Of a stretch of DNA of 64,000 nt, positions 9,241 to 19,900 are shown piece by piece; positions within the stretch are counted from its first letter, which is position 1; each line of letters opens with the position of its first letter. The notes beneath the pieces are model-generated. The model was not told where the DNA came from. It did no database searches and was given only the letters and a program-made list of their open reading frames with translations. The position numbers and the translations under genes are program-made. The stretch is from an archaeon (lineage in GTDB: Archaea; Aenigmatarchaeota; Aenigmatarchaeia; QMZP01; JAFGSV01): the NCBI GenBank assembly GCA_028279705.1, contig JANQNF010000027.1, positions 1 through 64,000 of the forward strand, read 5' to 3'.

Positions 9241-9248
9241 TCTGGTAG

Positions 9249-9410
9249 GTGGCTCAGAAGCTACTGCTATTTGTGGTAGTGTTCATAATTCTGATGCTAT
9301 TGCTTATCAGGATTCTGGACGTGTCGGCTCCATACATAGCGTTTATCATCACTGTGCTTATCCTTTGGAAACTCAGTGATAAATCCGGTGGTGACAAGCC
9401 GCCAGACTAA
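9249..9410 (+). CDS. small two-helix membrane protein
   Basis: A 53-codon frame with GTG start, ending TAA. The product is almost entirely hydrophobic: a first segment LLLFVVVFIILMLLLI, a short turn with DVSAPY, a second segment IAFIITVLILW, then a charged tail SDKSGGDKPPD. That pattern is very unlikely by chance in a non-coding stretch. The Shine-Dalgarno before the GTG is poor; an in-frame ATG at 9294 would keep only one helix. Function unknown. Confidence 0.55.
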   Translation: MAQKLLLFVVVFIILMLLLIRILDVSAPYIAFIITVLILWKLSDKSGGDKPPD

Positions 9411-9630
9411 CAACAAACCGAACCAGTGAGGATGCAGGAATACTCTCCCCTGTGTCTTCTCTGGTTCAACTCGGATAAGTACAATGACCATTCATCCATT
9501 AGAAGAGTACATAGATGCTCTTGTCACTTGTGAGTTAGCCATGATGAAGTAGTGGACTATCAATCCATCCTCGCTCTAGTGTTGAGTACTACTGAATCTG
9601 CAAGCCTCCCAGCTATGGGTAAATAGTACT
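9411..9630 (+). other. about 220 bp intergenic stretch with long-range pairing and only tiny frames
   Basis: The only frames are very short: a 22-codon one starting ATGACCATTCATCC at 9484 with a weak Shine-Dalgarno, and a 33-codon one from about 9432. Neither is convincing. AGTACTA and TAGTACT flank the last 40 bases before the terminator and could pair, extending its structure. No tRNA T-arm or cloverleaf could be found. Confidence 0.4.
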
Positions 9631-9668
9631 AAGTCCCCTGGAGCCGTCACTCTGGGGGACTTTTTTAT
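9631..9668 (+). terminator. intrinsic terminator
   Basis: AAGTCCCC (9631-9638) pairs with GGGGACTT (9655-9662), followed by six T. It ends the replication transcript before the gp49-region genes. Confidence 0.85.
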
Positions 9669-9702
9669 TTGAATAATTCTACTCGTTTCAGGAAAAAGAA
9701 AA

Positions 9703-10071
9703 ATGAAACTAATTGATTTACCTAGTGAAATTCGTAATGCAGTTCTGCAAAGTGCTATGCGAGTAATGTCTGAGTCAGCAGATATGGCTAATATGCTAGA
9801 GAAAGCAAACATGTTGCTTAAGCATGATTTTCCAGAAATCACTGCTAGTTACCCTTCTGTGGAGCAAGCCGAAGAACTTGCAGCAAAAGCTAAATGGATT
9901 GCAGAATTTACCAAAGTATTTGAGATATTCTGGGCTAATACAGGATACCCCCGCAAGTATTGGCGAAATACCCTTAATGGTGAATTATCTACCTGGACTA
10001 GCACCGATGGGTGGAAAGAAACCGATGCTACATCAGCAGCTAAGTCAAACATCTCCTACTGGGAAAACTAG
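9703..10071 (+). CDS. hypothetical protein
   Basis: A 122 aa helical, acidic protein, preceded by a purine-rich Shine-Dalgarno (CAGGAAAAAGAAA). It begins MKLIDLPSEIRNAVLQSAMR and contains ANMLEKANMLL and SVEQAEELAAKAKWIAEF helices, then an aromatic C-terminal half. No family was recognised. It is the first gene of a short four-gene unit (gp49 unit) between two terminators. Confidence 0.8.
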   Translation: MKLIDLPSEIRNAVLQSAMRVMSESADMANMLEKANMLLKHDFPEITASYPSVEQAEELAAKAKWIAEFTKVFEIFWANTGYPRKYWRNTLNGELSTWTSTDGWKETDATSAAKSNISYWEN

Positions 10072-10072
10072 T

Positions 10073-10291
10073 ATGAAGATAAGACGTTACTATCGCTGTA
10101 AACCAGATACAGGTGGTAACTATCTAAATGGTCAATTTTCTATTGGTGTAGTTACCCAGGACAGAATGCTTATGTTCTACGAGCATCCTTCTCCCATAAC
10201 CCGTAAAATGATGAAGCGTATCCTAAGACGAGTACGTAAAGGACACGTATATCATTCTCAGTTATTACAAAAAGGTATGACTAATGTCTGA
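10073..10291 (+). CDS. small basic hypothetical protein
   Basis: A 72 aa, strongly basic protein (MKIRRYYRCKPDTGG... ITRKMMKRILRRVRKGHVY). The ATG at 10073 lies 1 base after the previous stop. The frame remains open further upstream, but only into the preceding gene. The Arg/Lys-rich helix in the C-terminal half suggests nucleic-acid or protein-surface contact. The stop overlaps the next gene in ATGTCTGA. Confidence 0.7.
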   Translation: MKIRRYYRCKPDTGGNYLNGQFSIGVVTQDRMLMFYEHPSPITRKMMKRILRRVRKGHVYHSQLLQKGMTNV

Positions 10292-10688
10292 ACTTGAACA
10301 ACAAATTAAAGATGCTGGTGCTGATAAAGCCCCACGTATTACTCCTGAACATATCAAGAGCAAGATTGTATCTGAAAGCTACATCAATGCTGGTAAGGCA
10401 GTTACAGATAGTGGTGAACCATTCCATGATTCACTGCGACTGCTAACCTTCTGTGTACTGGTTCTGGAGAATGGCTTTACTGTTACTGGTGAGTCAGCTT
10501 GTGCATCCCCGAAAAACTTCAATGAAGAAATCGGGCGTAAGATTGCTTATGGCAATGCAATCGATAAAGTCTGGTTGCTGGAAGGTTACTTGCTTAAGCA
10601 GAATCTGCATGAGCAATCTCAGAGTCAGGAAATGCTGAAAGGTTTTCTGGATAATGATAGTTGTGAGGGTGGAGCCTGTAAGTTATGA
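10284..10688 (+). CDS. N4 gp49 / Sf6 gene 66 family protein
   Basis: A 134 aa protein of a well-known phage family of unknown function (N4 gp49/Sf6 gp66). The signature is clear: RITPEHI, then GFTVTGESACASP, NFNEEIGRKIAYGNA, and W-LLEGYLLK. The C-terminus CEGGACKL adds two cysteines. It lies directly before the virion polymerase region, exactly where gp49 precedes gp50 in N4. Confidence 0.9.
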   Translation: MSELEQQIKDAGADKAPRITPEHIKSKIVSESYINAGKAVTDSGEPFHDSLRLLTFCVLVLENGFTVTGESACASPKNFNEEIGRKIAYGNAIDKVWLLEGYLLKQNLHEQSQSQEMLKGFLDNDSCEGGACKL

Positions 10689-10939
10689 CTATCAAAATTA
10701 ATGCAACATTGACGGAAATTATCCGAAACTCTCTTATTGAGACTACTATTCGTGATGATGCTATTGACTTCATACAACGCGAAGCAGGTGTACCCCGTAT
10801 CGTAGCTAAAAGACTGCTGTTCTCTTTTCTCTGGTTCCCTACTGAGGAAACACTCCAGAAGATTAAAGATAGTGGTGGTGAAGATTTGCCAGCCGATATC
10901 AAAAGCAATCTGAACAAAACAAAAGCAGAAAATCTGTAA
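10685..10939 (+). CDS. hypothetical protein at end of the + strand unit
   Basis: An 84 aa protein whose ATG overlaps the gp49 stop (ATGA). It has a central segment AKRLLFSFLWFP that is hydrophobic but too short for a confident membrane helix, and a charged C-terminus. The family is not recognised. It ends 5 bases before a bidirectional terminator shared with the convergent virion polymerase gene. Confidence 0.75.
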   Translation: MTIKINATLTEIIRNSLIETTIRDDAIDFIQREAGVPRIVAKRLLFSFLWFPTEETLQKIKDSGGEDLPADIKSNLNKTKAENL

Positions 10940-10944
10940 AAATT

Positions 10945-10970
10945 AAAGCCCCTCATTAGAGGGGCTTTTT
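10945..10970. terminator. bidirectional terminator between convergent gp49 unit and vRNAP
   Basis: AAAGCCCCTC (10945-10954) and GAGGGGCTTT (10959-10968) form a perfect 10-bp stem with loop ATTA. A T-run follows on the + side and an AT-rich stretch on the - side. It separates the two convergent transcripts. Confidence 0.92.
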
Positions 10971-10974
10971 TATT

Positions 10975-13900
10975 TTAGTTTACCAGATTCATCCAAGGGT
11001 TAAGGTTATGAGCACGTAAGCCCTGACCGAAACCAATGGAGTAATCCAGTCTACCATCAGCAGCAGCCGAGATAAGGTTATCCTGTAATGGCAGACCAAC
11101 ATTACCAAACATGGTAGGAGTTGGAGCCAGCATAGCCATTGCTGCATGTACTGGGTTATTACGAATCATGGACACTGCAACCTTAGTGGAACGAATTTTA
11201 AAGTTGTAGAACCACATCAGACCCATACTTTCCATATAACCACGGAAGCGACCCGGCAGACGGTCATAGTTAACGAACTCTTCCGTAACACGACCTAATG
11301 CCTCAGCCTTGCTCTTACCTTTACGCTTAGTCAGTTCATCATAGATGATTGCTTTAGCGATAAAGTCAGAGTATTCAACGGTCTTCTGAATACCCTGGAA
11401 CAAAGCAGTATCCTTAGTGATAAGTGCATAACGACCAGCAGTCTGTAACTTCTTAGGAAGCTTATCTGCTAAACGTTGCATGTACTCCTGAATCTTACCA
11501 TCAGGAATTAACAGGTCATCACGAGAGATACCAGCATCAGCAATAGAGGTAAACTCCCCTGCTTCCAGTAAAGGCCAGATACTCATACGTTTGTGACTAT
11601 CAGTAATAGACTGAATTTCAGCCTTCAGCTTACGAACCTGATTAGGGTTAGTAGTTGCACGAAGTTCTGCCTCTGCGTCAACCTGACGGAGACGTGACCG
11701 CATATACTGATTAATCTCAGCAGTCTTCTGTGGAATACCCTTAGCAATGTCCTTAACTGGAACACCACGAGCAACCATCTGGTAAAGGTTAGCCAGGAAG
11801 TTCACAGCAGGAACCACGAGAGACTTGACCACAATTAAGGTCTTAGCCTCACGTACAACCGTCTGAGTGATGTTCTCACCCTGCATAAAGTATTTGTATG
11901 CACGGTTACCGAATACACCCAGCATTGCTTTCTTGAAAGTATCCAAAGTCTCAGGTGACCAGCGAGAGTTACCAGTCCATACATCACCCACAGAAGCAGT
12001 ACGGTAGCCAAGTGCATCATTCAGCATGTCACGACGTACCCACAGTTCGCCATTACCAAACAGTGACTCAGCTTTCTGACGAGTTTCTGCATTCATTAAA
12101 CGCAAGGCATCAGCAGTAACTGGGTCAAGTTTGGAACCAAGAAGGTTCACATACTGGCTACGGTTGCTGACTGAATCTGCCATATCCTTCTCGTACATAG
12201 CATGAAGGTTTTCAATCAAGGCATCATTAAATTTCTGTGCTTTTGCTTCTTCAACCTGACGACCACGCCATACACCAATTGCTTTAGCAAGGTTATCTTG
12301 TCCAGCAATGTGAGTCAGCATGTTAGGGTCAATGGATTGTTCATAAGCAACCACACGACCATTAGCATCATAAATAGGCATCAATGGTTCATTACCACGT
12401 TCACCTTTAGCTAATGCTTTGGTGATACGGTCAACAGAAGGCTTGTCAGTAATTCGACCAGCAACCATTGTTCCCATCGTGAAGCCAGTACCTACATCTA
12501 CACCACCAGCAGTATTACGAACGTTCTGGAGAATACCCTGTGAGTACGGGGCACGAGCAGCAACCGGGCTGAAGTAATAACCACGGCTACGATTACGTTC
12601 ACCAGAGCTACCTTGATAGCCAGCAATACGAGTAAACGACTTCTCACTCAGTTCATTAAACTGACTATCTTCTGCAACAATCAGGTTAACACCTTGTTTA
12701 TTTTCAGTAGGGATAAAACCCTTGTAATGATTCAAACGGGCACGGTCATCATTCTGTGCTTTACGTTTTTCTTCAACACGCTGGCCTACCAAGTAAGAAG
12801 TAGCAAAGTCCATACCTTCAGTTTCAGTCTGAGCCAGAGAAGACAATGCATCTCGGTCTGTCTGGTTCATTGCTTCGATAGCATACAAAGTAATCAGCTT
12901 ATCCAAGGTGGCTACATCAACAGTAGATTTAATGTTGGTACGTTCACCCAACAGACGAGAAATTGCTTCAGCATTACGCAACAGATTATTACCGACAGTA
13001 CCGTTAATCATGTACTGAGCCAGTTGCTTAGACTTACGGTTAATCAAAGGCCAGTTACGGCCTGCTTGATTCTGAAGGTCAGCTTCCAGCTTATTAACCA
13101 GCTTATCCATTTCTTTCTGTGAAGAAAGAATGTCACGAATTTCACCAAGACTCATGGTGTCACGTAAAACAGCAAGGTCAGTTTTACCCATACCAGTGTG
13201 CATAGCTTTCCACTCTGCATCAGTCAGTTTACGGCTGAATTTAGAAGCAATAGTGGTAGGCAGATGCTCACGGAATTGCTGACGGTCAGCTTGTACCTGA
13301 GAACGAACAGCTTTAATCATGTCATAGACAGAAGCATTCGACTTAGTACGACCAACAATGTCATTAATCAGGTCATGGAAAGGTTGCCATGCTTTACCCT
13401 GGTTCATTGCAGCCATAACACCTTGTGCAACCTTCTCACCGTTCTTTTCAGTAGCAACAGCAGCTACCAGTTGAGCAGCATGAGCAGTTGCTTTAACCAG
13501 TGGATTCTTGGCATTAGAAGCAACATTGCGAGCAGTGTCCAGTGTGGCATCAGCCAGACGGTCTACACCATCAATAATGTACTGGTTAGCACGGTCAATC
13601 ATATTACCCGTTGGAGTAGCAACAGAATCATAGAAAGACTGAGCATTCAGACTAGATTCCATAATGGTTTCCGCCAGAGCATCAATACCTTCCTGCACGT
13701 TAGTTGCTTTGGTATCACCAGCAACACGTTTGTTCAGGCTATCCATTGCAGCTACACCAATGTTAGTCAGCATTGCATCTACAGTATTACCAGATGCTTT
13801 ATCAGCTTTCATAACAGGCATACCAGCAAGAACGCTCCTTACATCATCACTAACCATTGCCAGACCGACAAAAGTAGGCAGTAAAGAAGAACGACCTTGA

Positions 13901-16900
13901 GCATCAAACTCAATGTTATTAGCACCCATCAACGTATCAAACTTCTGTTGGGCATAGTAACGGTCAGCAGGGTTAGTGCTGTTCGGGTCTGCCATGAAGT
14001 CTTCTACTTTCAGGTTCTTAGTAACGTGAGTGTAGTACTCCTGAGCACGAGCCAGAGCAGCAGGGTGAATTGCAGCTTCAGTTGCCAGTGCAGCAACAAT
14101 ATTGGTAAACAGGCGACGTTCCTGCATGGTCATAGTAAAACCATGCCCCTGAACATCACGAGTTACCCTTACTGCATTCATTACTGCATCAGAGAACTTA
14201 CCACTTCGCATGTGTTGCTGAACCGGGTCATTACTCAAGTAATTAGTAATAAGACGGTCAAAGGTCTGACCCAGTGAAGTAAGACGGTCGTTATTACCAT
14301 AAGCAGTGCTATGGAACAGGGTAGCCTCAGTAGTAACCGGAGCAACTGGAGGCTGCGAACGCATCACAACAGCAGAGTTAAACAGCAGGCCGGAGAACAT
14401 ATCTTCACCGTAAGCTGGTGCTTTCTTACGACCAAAGATGAGACGTTTAATTGCTTCATAAACATCTTTAACCATCTTAGTAAGAGCAGTAGTTTTCTTC
14501 TGTTTATTAATGAGTTCCTGGTTAGTTAAGCCCCATGCCATGTACTCATTAAGTGCAGCAGCTTTAGCCATTGCTGGGTCAATGAAACCATTACTCAGGT
14601 GTCCATTGATAGTATCTAGTGCATCTGCATAAGCCTCACGCATAGCAGCAGTATCTTTAGATACATCTAGATTACGGAACTGTTCCATCAGATTCTCGAT
14701 ATTCTGGACAGCTTCGTTGGTCTGGCCTTGATAGTGGTCAAGTACAGTCTCAAAGGTAGAAGCATGAACCAGTTCATGAATCAGGGTTTCCATTGATGGG
14801 CTAACCAGATAAACAGTCTTATCTGTAAAGTTAGTCCATCCATAGATATTACCTGCATTAGCAGCTTCAATATCTTCTGGGGCAGGACGCTCTACATTAC
14901 GTTCAGTTGCATACTGGTCAATCTGGTTCACATCACCGTAAACAACTTTGTAGCCTTTAGCAGCAAGTGACTTCTGAATCTCATTCAGTACAGCAGCTTG
15001 TTCAGCCGGAAGGTTAGATTCTTTAGCCAGTTTGCTAATAGCAGTCTGAGACAGCATACGTACACCAGACTTCAGAGCACGACCTACAGTATCAAACTTA
15101 TTGGTATCAGCTACTGGAGCCTTCTCAGCTTTACGAGCCTCTTTACGAGATTGCAATTCAGCATCAAACAGTTCATTCAGTTTTGCTACTTGTTGGTCAA
15201 CAGTCATACCCTCCAGAGAGATATTACCGTTGTTCACATAAGGAGAGCCAACAGCAGCCATCTGGTCAACAGTAGTCTGTACCTGGTTCATTACTTTGTG
15301 ACGAATATCGACACCCAGGGCAATGTTACGCAGGTTACGTTCGATTTGCTGGGAAGCAGTGAACAGGTCTTGTGAAGTAGCACCTTCACGCTGTTCATAT
15401 TCCAGAGCAGACTTAGCAATAGCATCCTGAGTTTCTTTACTGAGTTTGGTAAAGTCTACATTCTTCATGAACTTAGCGAAGGAGTCATACACATTCTTGA
15501 TAGGGTTACCCTGCCATGAAGTGTATACAGCTTCGTTAGCTTTACGGCTTGCATTAGTGATGTCATTGATACCGATATTCATACCATCAAAGATTTTGAG
15601 AGTATTTTTCGGTGCACCTTTCATAGTAGAAAGGGTCTGCATCATCATGCCGTCACCAGTACCAATCGTCATGAATGGAATACCAGCAACCCCGGCTTGT
15701 GACGGTGCGTAGATACTCATTGGCACACGCATACGGTCATCGAAGTTGGTAGCCAAAACCTGATTAGCAACATCAGTATTCTCAGAACCAGCAATGTAGA
15801 AAGTCTGGGAACCAGTCTCAATCATTGGAGCTAAGTCAGACAGTGAGTCCTGAATATCGTTAAGCTCTTTCTGAGTTAAGAAATCACCCTTCTTCCAGTT
15901 AGGGTCTTTTTCTTTTTCTTTTTCTGCCAGTTTCTCCTGAACACGTTGCTGGAACATATCTTGCAGAACCAGGGACTGAATCTGAGTAGCTTTCTGAAGC
16001 TGTTCAGTAGAATGCATCAGACTTTCACCAACAGTATTCTGAATACCCTGTCTCATTGGTTCAACAAAGAAGTGCAGCATATTCTCTTGAAGAGACTTCA
16101 GTTGCTCACCTTTAACAGTGAACTTCTGTGGGTCAATCTTGCCAGACATAGCAGAGCCAGTATCTTCCAGAGACAATTGGCCTTTACGCATAACTGGAAC
16201 AGTACCAGTCAGTGCTTTCATGTTATCAATGAAACGACCAAGCATAGCCTCAGCATCGGCCTCAGACGCTGCCTGCTTGCCGAACATTGCCATAGCCGGG
16301 GAAATGTCCGGGTTCTGTGCACGGGCTTGCAGAACGTCACTGAAGCGTTCGTAGATGGCATCAGTAATTGCACTTACCATTTTGCCTGCAATACCACGGG
16401 CACCAGAACCATAGATGGTAATGGTCAGCGGGTTCTTGGCAATACCACGTTTCAGTTCGAGGTTGCCCTCTTCATTGATACTGTAGTCAGGAATGAATAA
16501 GTCCATCAGAGAAGACAGGTGATTCATCTGAGTATTAACAGCCGGGTTACTGGCATAGGTATTACGCAGGTTAGTCAGTGCAGCTTTCAGGCCATTAGTT
16601 GATGCCTCATACAAATCAACACTGTCATCAACAGAACGATGTTCGTTCATCGTCTTACCAGCACGACCAAAGAACAGACCACCTTTAGCAGTATTCTGTA
16701 ACCACTCTTTGGTGAATTTACCACCAGTCATTAACACCATTGCGTTAATCGGGCCATTGGTTACACCATCAGCCTCAACATACAGAGGAGTGTTGAACTT
16801 AGATTTATCTTCAGCATTCAGGTAACGGGCATATTCCATCAGAGCCATGAGAGCTACGAAGGATTTGTCACCACCTAGTGCAGTATCCAGAATCTCTACA

Positions 16901-19900
16901 GAGTTATCTGGCAGGTTCCCGGTCTTATCGAAATCAACCATCATATCGACAGCAGGTTTCAGATTGCCTTCCAGTGCAGCAGTCAGTTTTGCTGACATTG
17001 CTTCACGAGACATATTGTGAACCTTAATACCCAATGCCTGAGCCAGGCCAACCTGGAAATCAGAGAACGCCTGCGAGTTTTCATTAGACAGGTCAATAGT
17101 AGAGAACGTAGGCAGAATAGCTTCACGAACCAGTTTACTAGACTGAGGGTTATTCTTACCAAGCATCTGCATACGACCAACACGGGTCATGTTGTAGCCG
17201 TAATGAATTGGTGTTTCTAAACCATTTTCCTGTGCACGAGTTTGCTCTACCACACTGAACAAGGAATCATAAGCCATAGCTACTGACAGGTTTTTACCTT
17301 CCAGTGACTTAGCAGTATTCACGTTCAGCAGTTCAGGATTAAGCGTACCAGCACCCATCAATTCCAGAATCTTGTCACGTCCCATTGCTTCATAGAAGTT
17401 AACCATAGGTTCATGAATACGGAACTCAGTAGCTTGTTCTGCTTTCAGAGCAGCTTTTTGTTCCGGGGTATTCTTAACAGCAGGATTACGTAACTGAGTC
17501 TGAGCAACAGAAGGTACGTCGTTACCGAAATACATCTTCTCTTCTGGTTCTACAAGCACAGCTTCTTCAATTGCTGTAGGGAATTTATTGATAGGGTCAT
17601 TATCTGCCAGCTTATCAATGGTATATAGACCCACTGTCTTAGTGGAGTCTGGGTCAATTTCAGAGATATCAAGCATAGTCTCTCTAACTTCACCAGCTTC
17701 AATAAGAGCAGACAGAATCTCAGTTGCCATAGCAACAGGGATACCTTTAGTGTAACCCAGTGGTGCATTAGGATTACGGTTAAAACCCCAGTAAGATTCA
17801 ATCTTCTGAGCCAGTGAGTTAGTAGCTTCGACGAGTGTCTGAGCATTCTCAAACATCTCAACCACACCCTCCGGTAACAGAGATTGCTCAATACCAGTAA
17901 TAGCAGCTACGTCTTTAGCGTCTTTAACAGCAGCATTCTGGGTAGCAGTTAAACGCCATTGCAGACCAGCAAGCACAGCAGTCTCAAGCAGAGAATCGTT
18001 GAACTTAAAGCTATTACCATCTGGTTCGACAATGTTCAGCAACTTACCACCAACCCAACGGTTAGCTTCAGTACCTTCAGCAAAACGCTTACCTACATTC
18101 TTGTTAGACAAGAACTTAGTCAGTCGGTCATTCAGAATAGATTTAATGTTCTCACCCGTGCTCATCAGGTCTTTATAACGACCAGATACATCAGGGGTAA
18201 GAGCAGTATTCTCACTCTGAGTAAACGTTTCGAAACGTGCATTGGAAGATAGAGCCTGACCAACATCTTTCATTGGAGACTCGGAACCAGTAGTACGAGA
18301 CTTAGCCTCTGTAGGTAATGAGTAAGCAATCTTGAGGTAATTCTTTATCCCTGGCTGGCTGACATCAGTAGTACCGACCAAGCCAGGATAAGCAGCATCA
18401 ATACCACTACGAGTGGGTTCCACTTCATTGGTAGTTTCCTCAGTAATTGTTTCTTCCACAGGCTTAGCAGTTTCAGTCTTTTCGGATTGAGGCTTAGTTA
18501 CTTTCTCTGGTTCTGCCTTAGACTCAGTAACAGGAGCACTATTTTCTACCGTCGATTCCCGATTAGGAGTTACAGTAGGTGCAGCCTCTTGCGTTTGTGC
18601 AGGAGATTCATCAACTTGATTCACTGGTTCATTAGTCTGTTGGGATTGAGCAGCGTCAAGATTGCCCTGACGGAACTCTTTAACCACCTGGGCAGCAGGC
18701 TTGTCCAGACGTGAATCCAATGAGGTAACATTGATATGAGAAACGTTAAGCTCCGGGTAAGCCGTAGCAAGTGCATTAGCAATGTCAGCTACGGTTTTGG
18801 CCTCCAGTCCTACTTGCTGGGCAAACTTAACCGACTTGGTATCGTAAGGGTTAACACCGAGTCCAGTACGGCTACGTACCCATTCACGGGAAGGGGTAAG
18901 AGCCTCATAATGGACAGACTTATTCTTATCCGCATTCCCAGAAATCAGATGTTCATTCAACGCTCCGACCTTGTTCTGCATGTGCTGGGCGAACTGCATA
19001 AAGTCGCTCAGGTAAGCGGAAGCCAAATCGAAGTTACCAGAGTTATACGCAGAGCGAATGCGTTTAGCATGTTGCAACGCAGAGTACTGGCCTTCATTAG
19101 AACGAGACTCGTCGGTTTTAATTTGTTTACCAACAATATCTTGAGGTCGTAAACCAAGCTGTTCAGCTTTAGTATCAAACTCTCGTGCTCCCTGTAGCAA
19201 AGCAGCAGCAGATTGCAGGGCAGCACGTTGACGATTGTTTAACGTAATCTTCCCTTCACTAGCATGTTTCAGAACCATGTTCACTGAATCCGGATTCAGA
19301 ACTTCTGGGCTTACATCAGCAGCCATTGCTACAGTATTAGCCTGATTCTGGTCTGCTACATCCTCAGTTACATTCAGATTACCCTGTTCAGCTTGTTCCT
19401 GAATCATAGAATGAATAGCACGGAATGCACGAAGTACCTTTGGAGTATTCTGGATGTTAGCCATTAAACCAGAGTACTGGTCAAGAACAGCATTAGCTGG
19501 GCTATCTTCTGGAAGATTATTAAGTGCAGCCGGGTCACGGTTAACAAAGTCTTCCATCTGCATAACCATGTCATACATGTTAGCAGCAGCTTCCATCATC
19601 TGGTTCGGGTCTTCGGTAGTGTTAACTACATCAGCTAGTTTCTGGATTACCTGAACTCGGTCAGTAGAACCATTAACTGCTTCCTGAACCACTGGAGATG
19701 CATCAGCAAATTCTTCCGGATTAATACGGGTAGCATTAACAAGGTCACTGGCATATTGATGTGCAGCAGCTTTTTCTTCAGGGGTAACATTCAAAGATTC
19801 TACAGCATCAGAAATAGTTGCCTGAGCAGTATCTGCTTGTGCAGCAGCTTCCTGAGCAGCCTCAGCTACTCGTGCATCAGCAACAGGAGAAGCTTCCTCA

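Noticed and set aside
9484-9552. 22-codon frame MTIHPLEEYIDA...
   Set aside because: Too short, weak ribosome-binding site, no overlap with another gene; left as part of the intergenic entry.
9411-9630. tRNA or small RNA gene around GGTTCAACTC
   Set aside because: The T-arm-like sequence has no matching 5-bp stem and no cloverleaf could be built.
12613-13884. Long + strand frames opposite vRNAP
   Set aside because: Shadows of the vRNAP gene; Ser/Thr/Cys-rich composition typical of antisense reading, no start signals.
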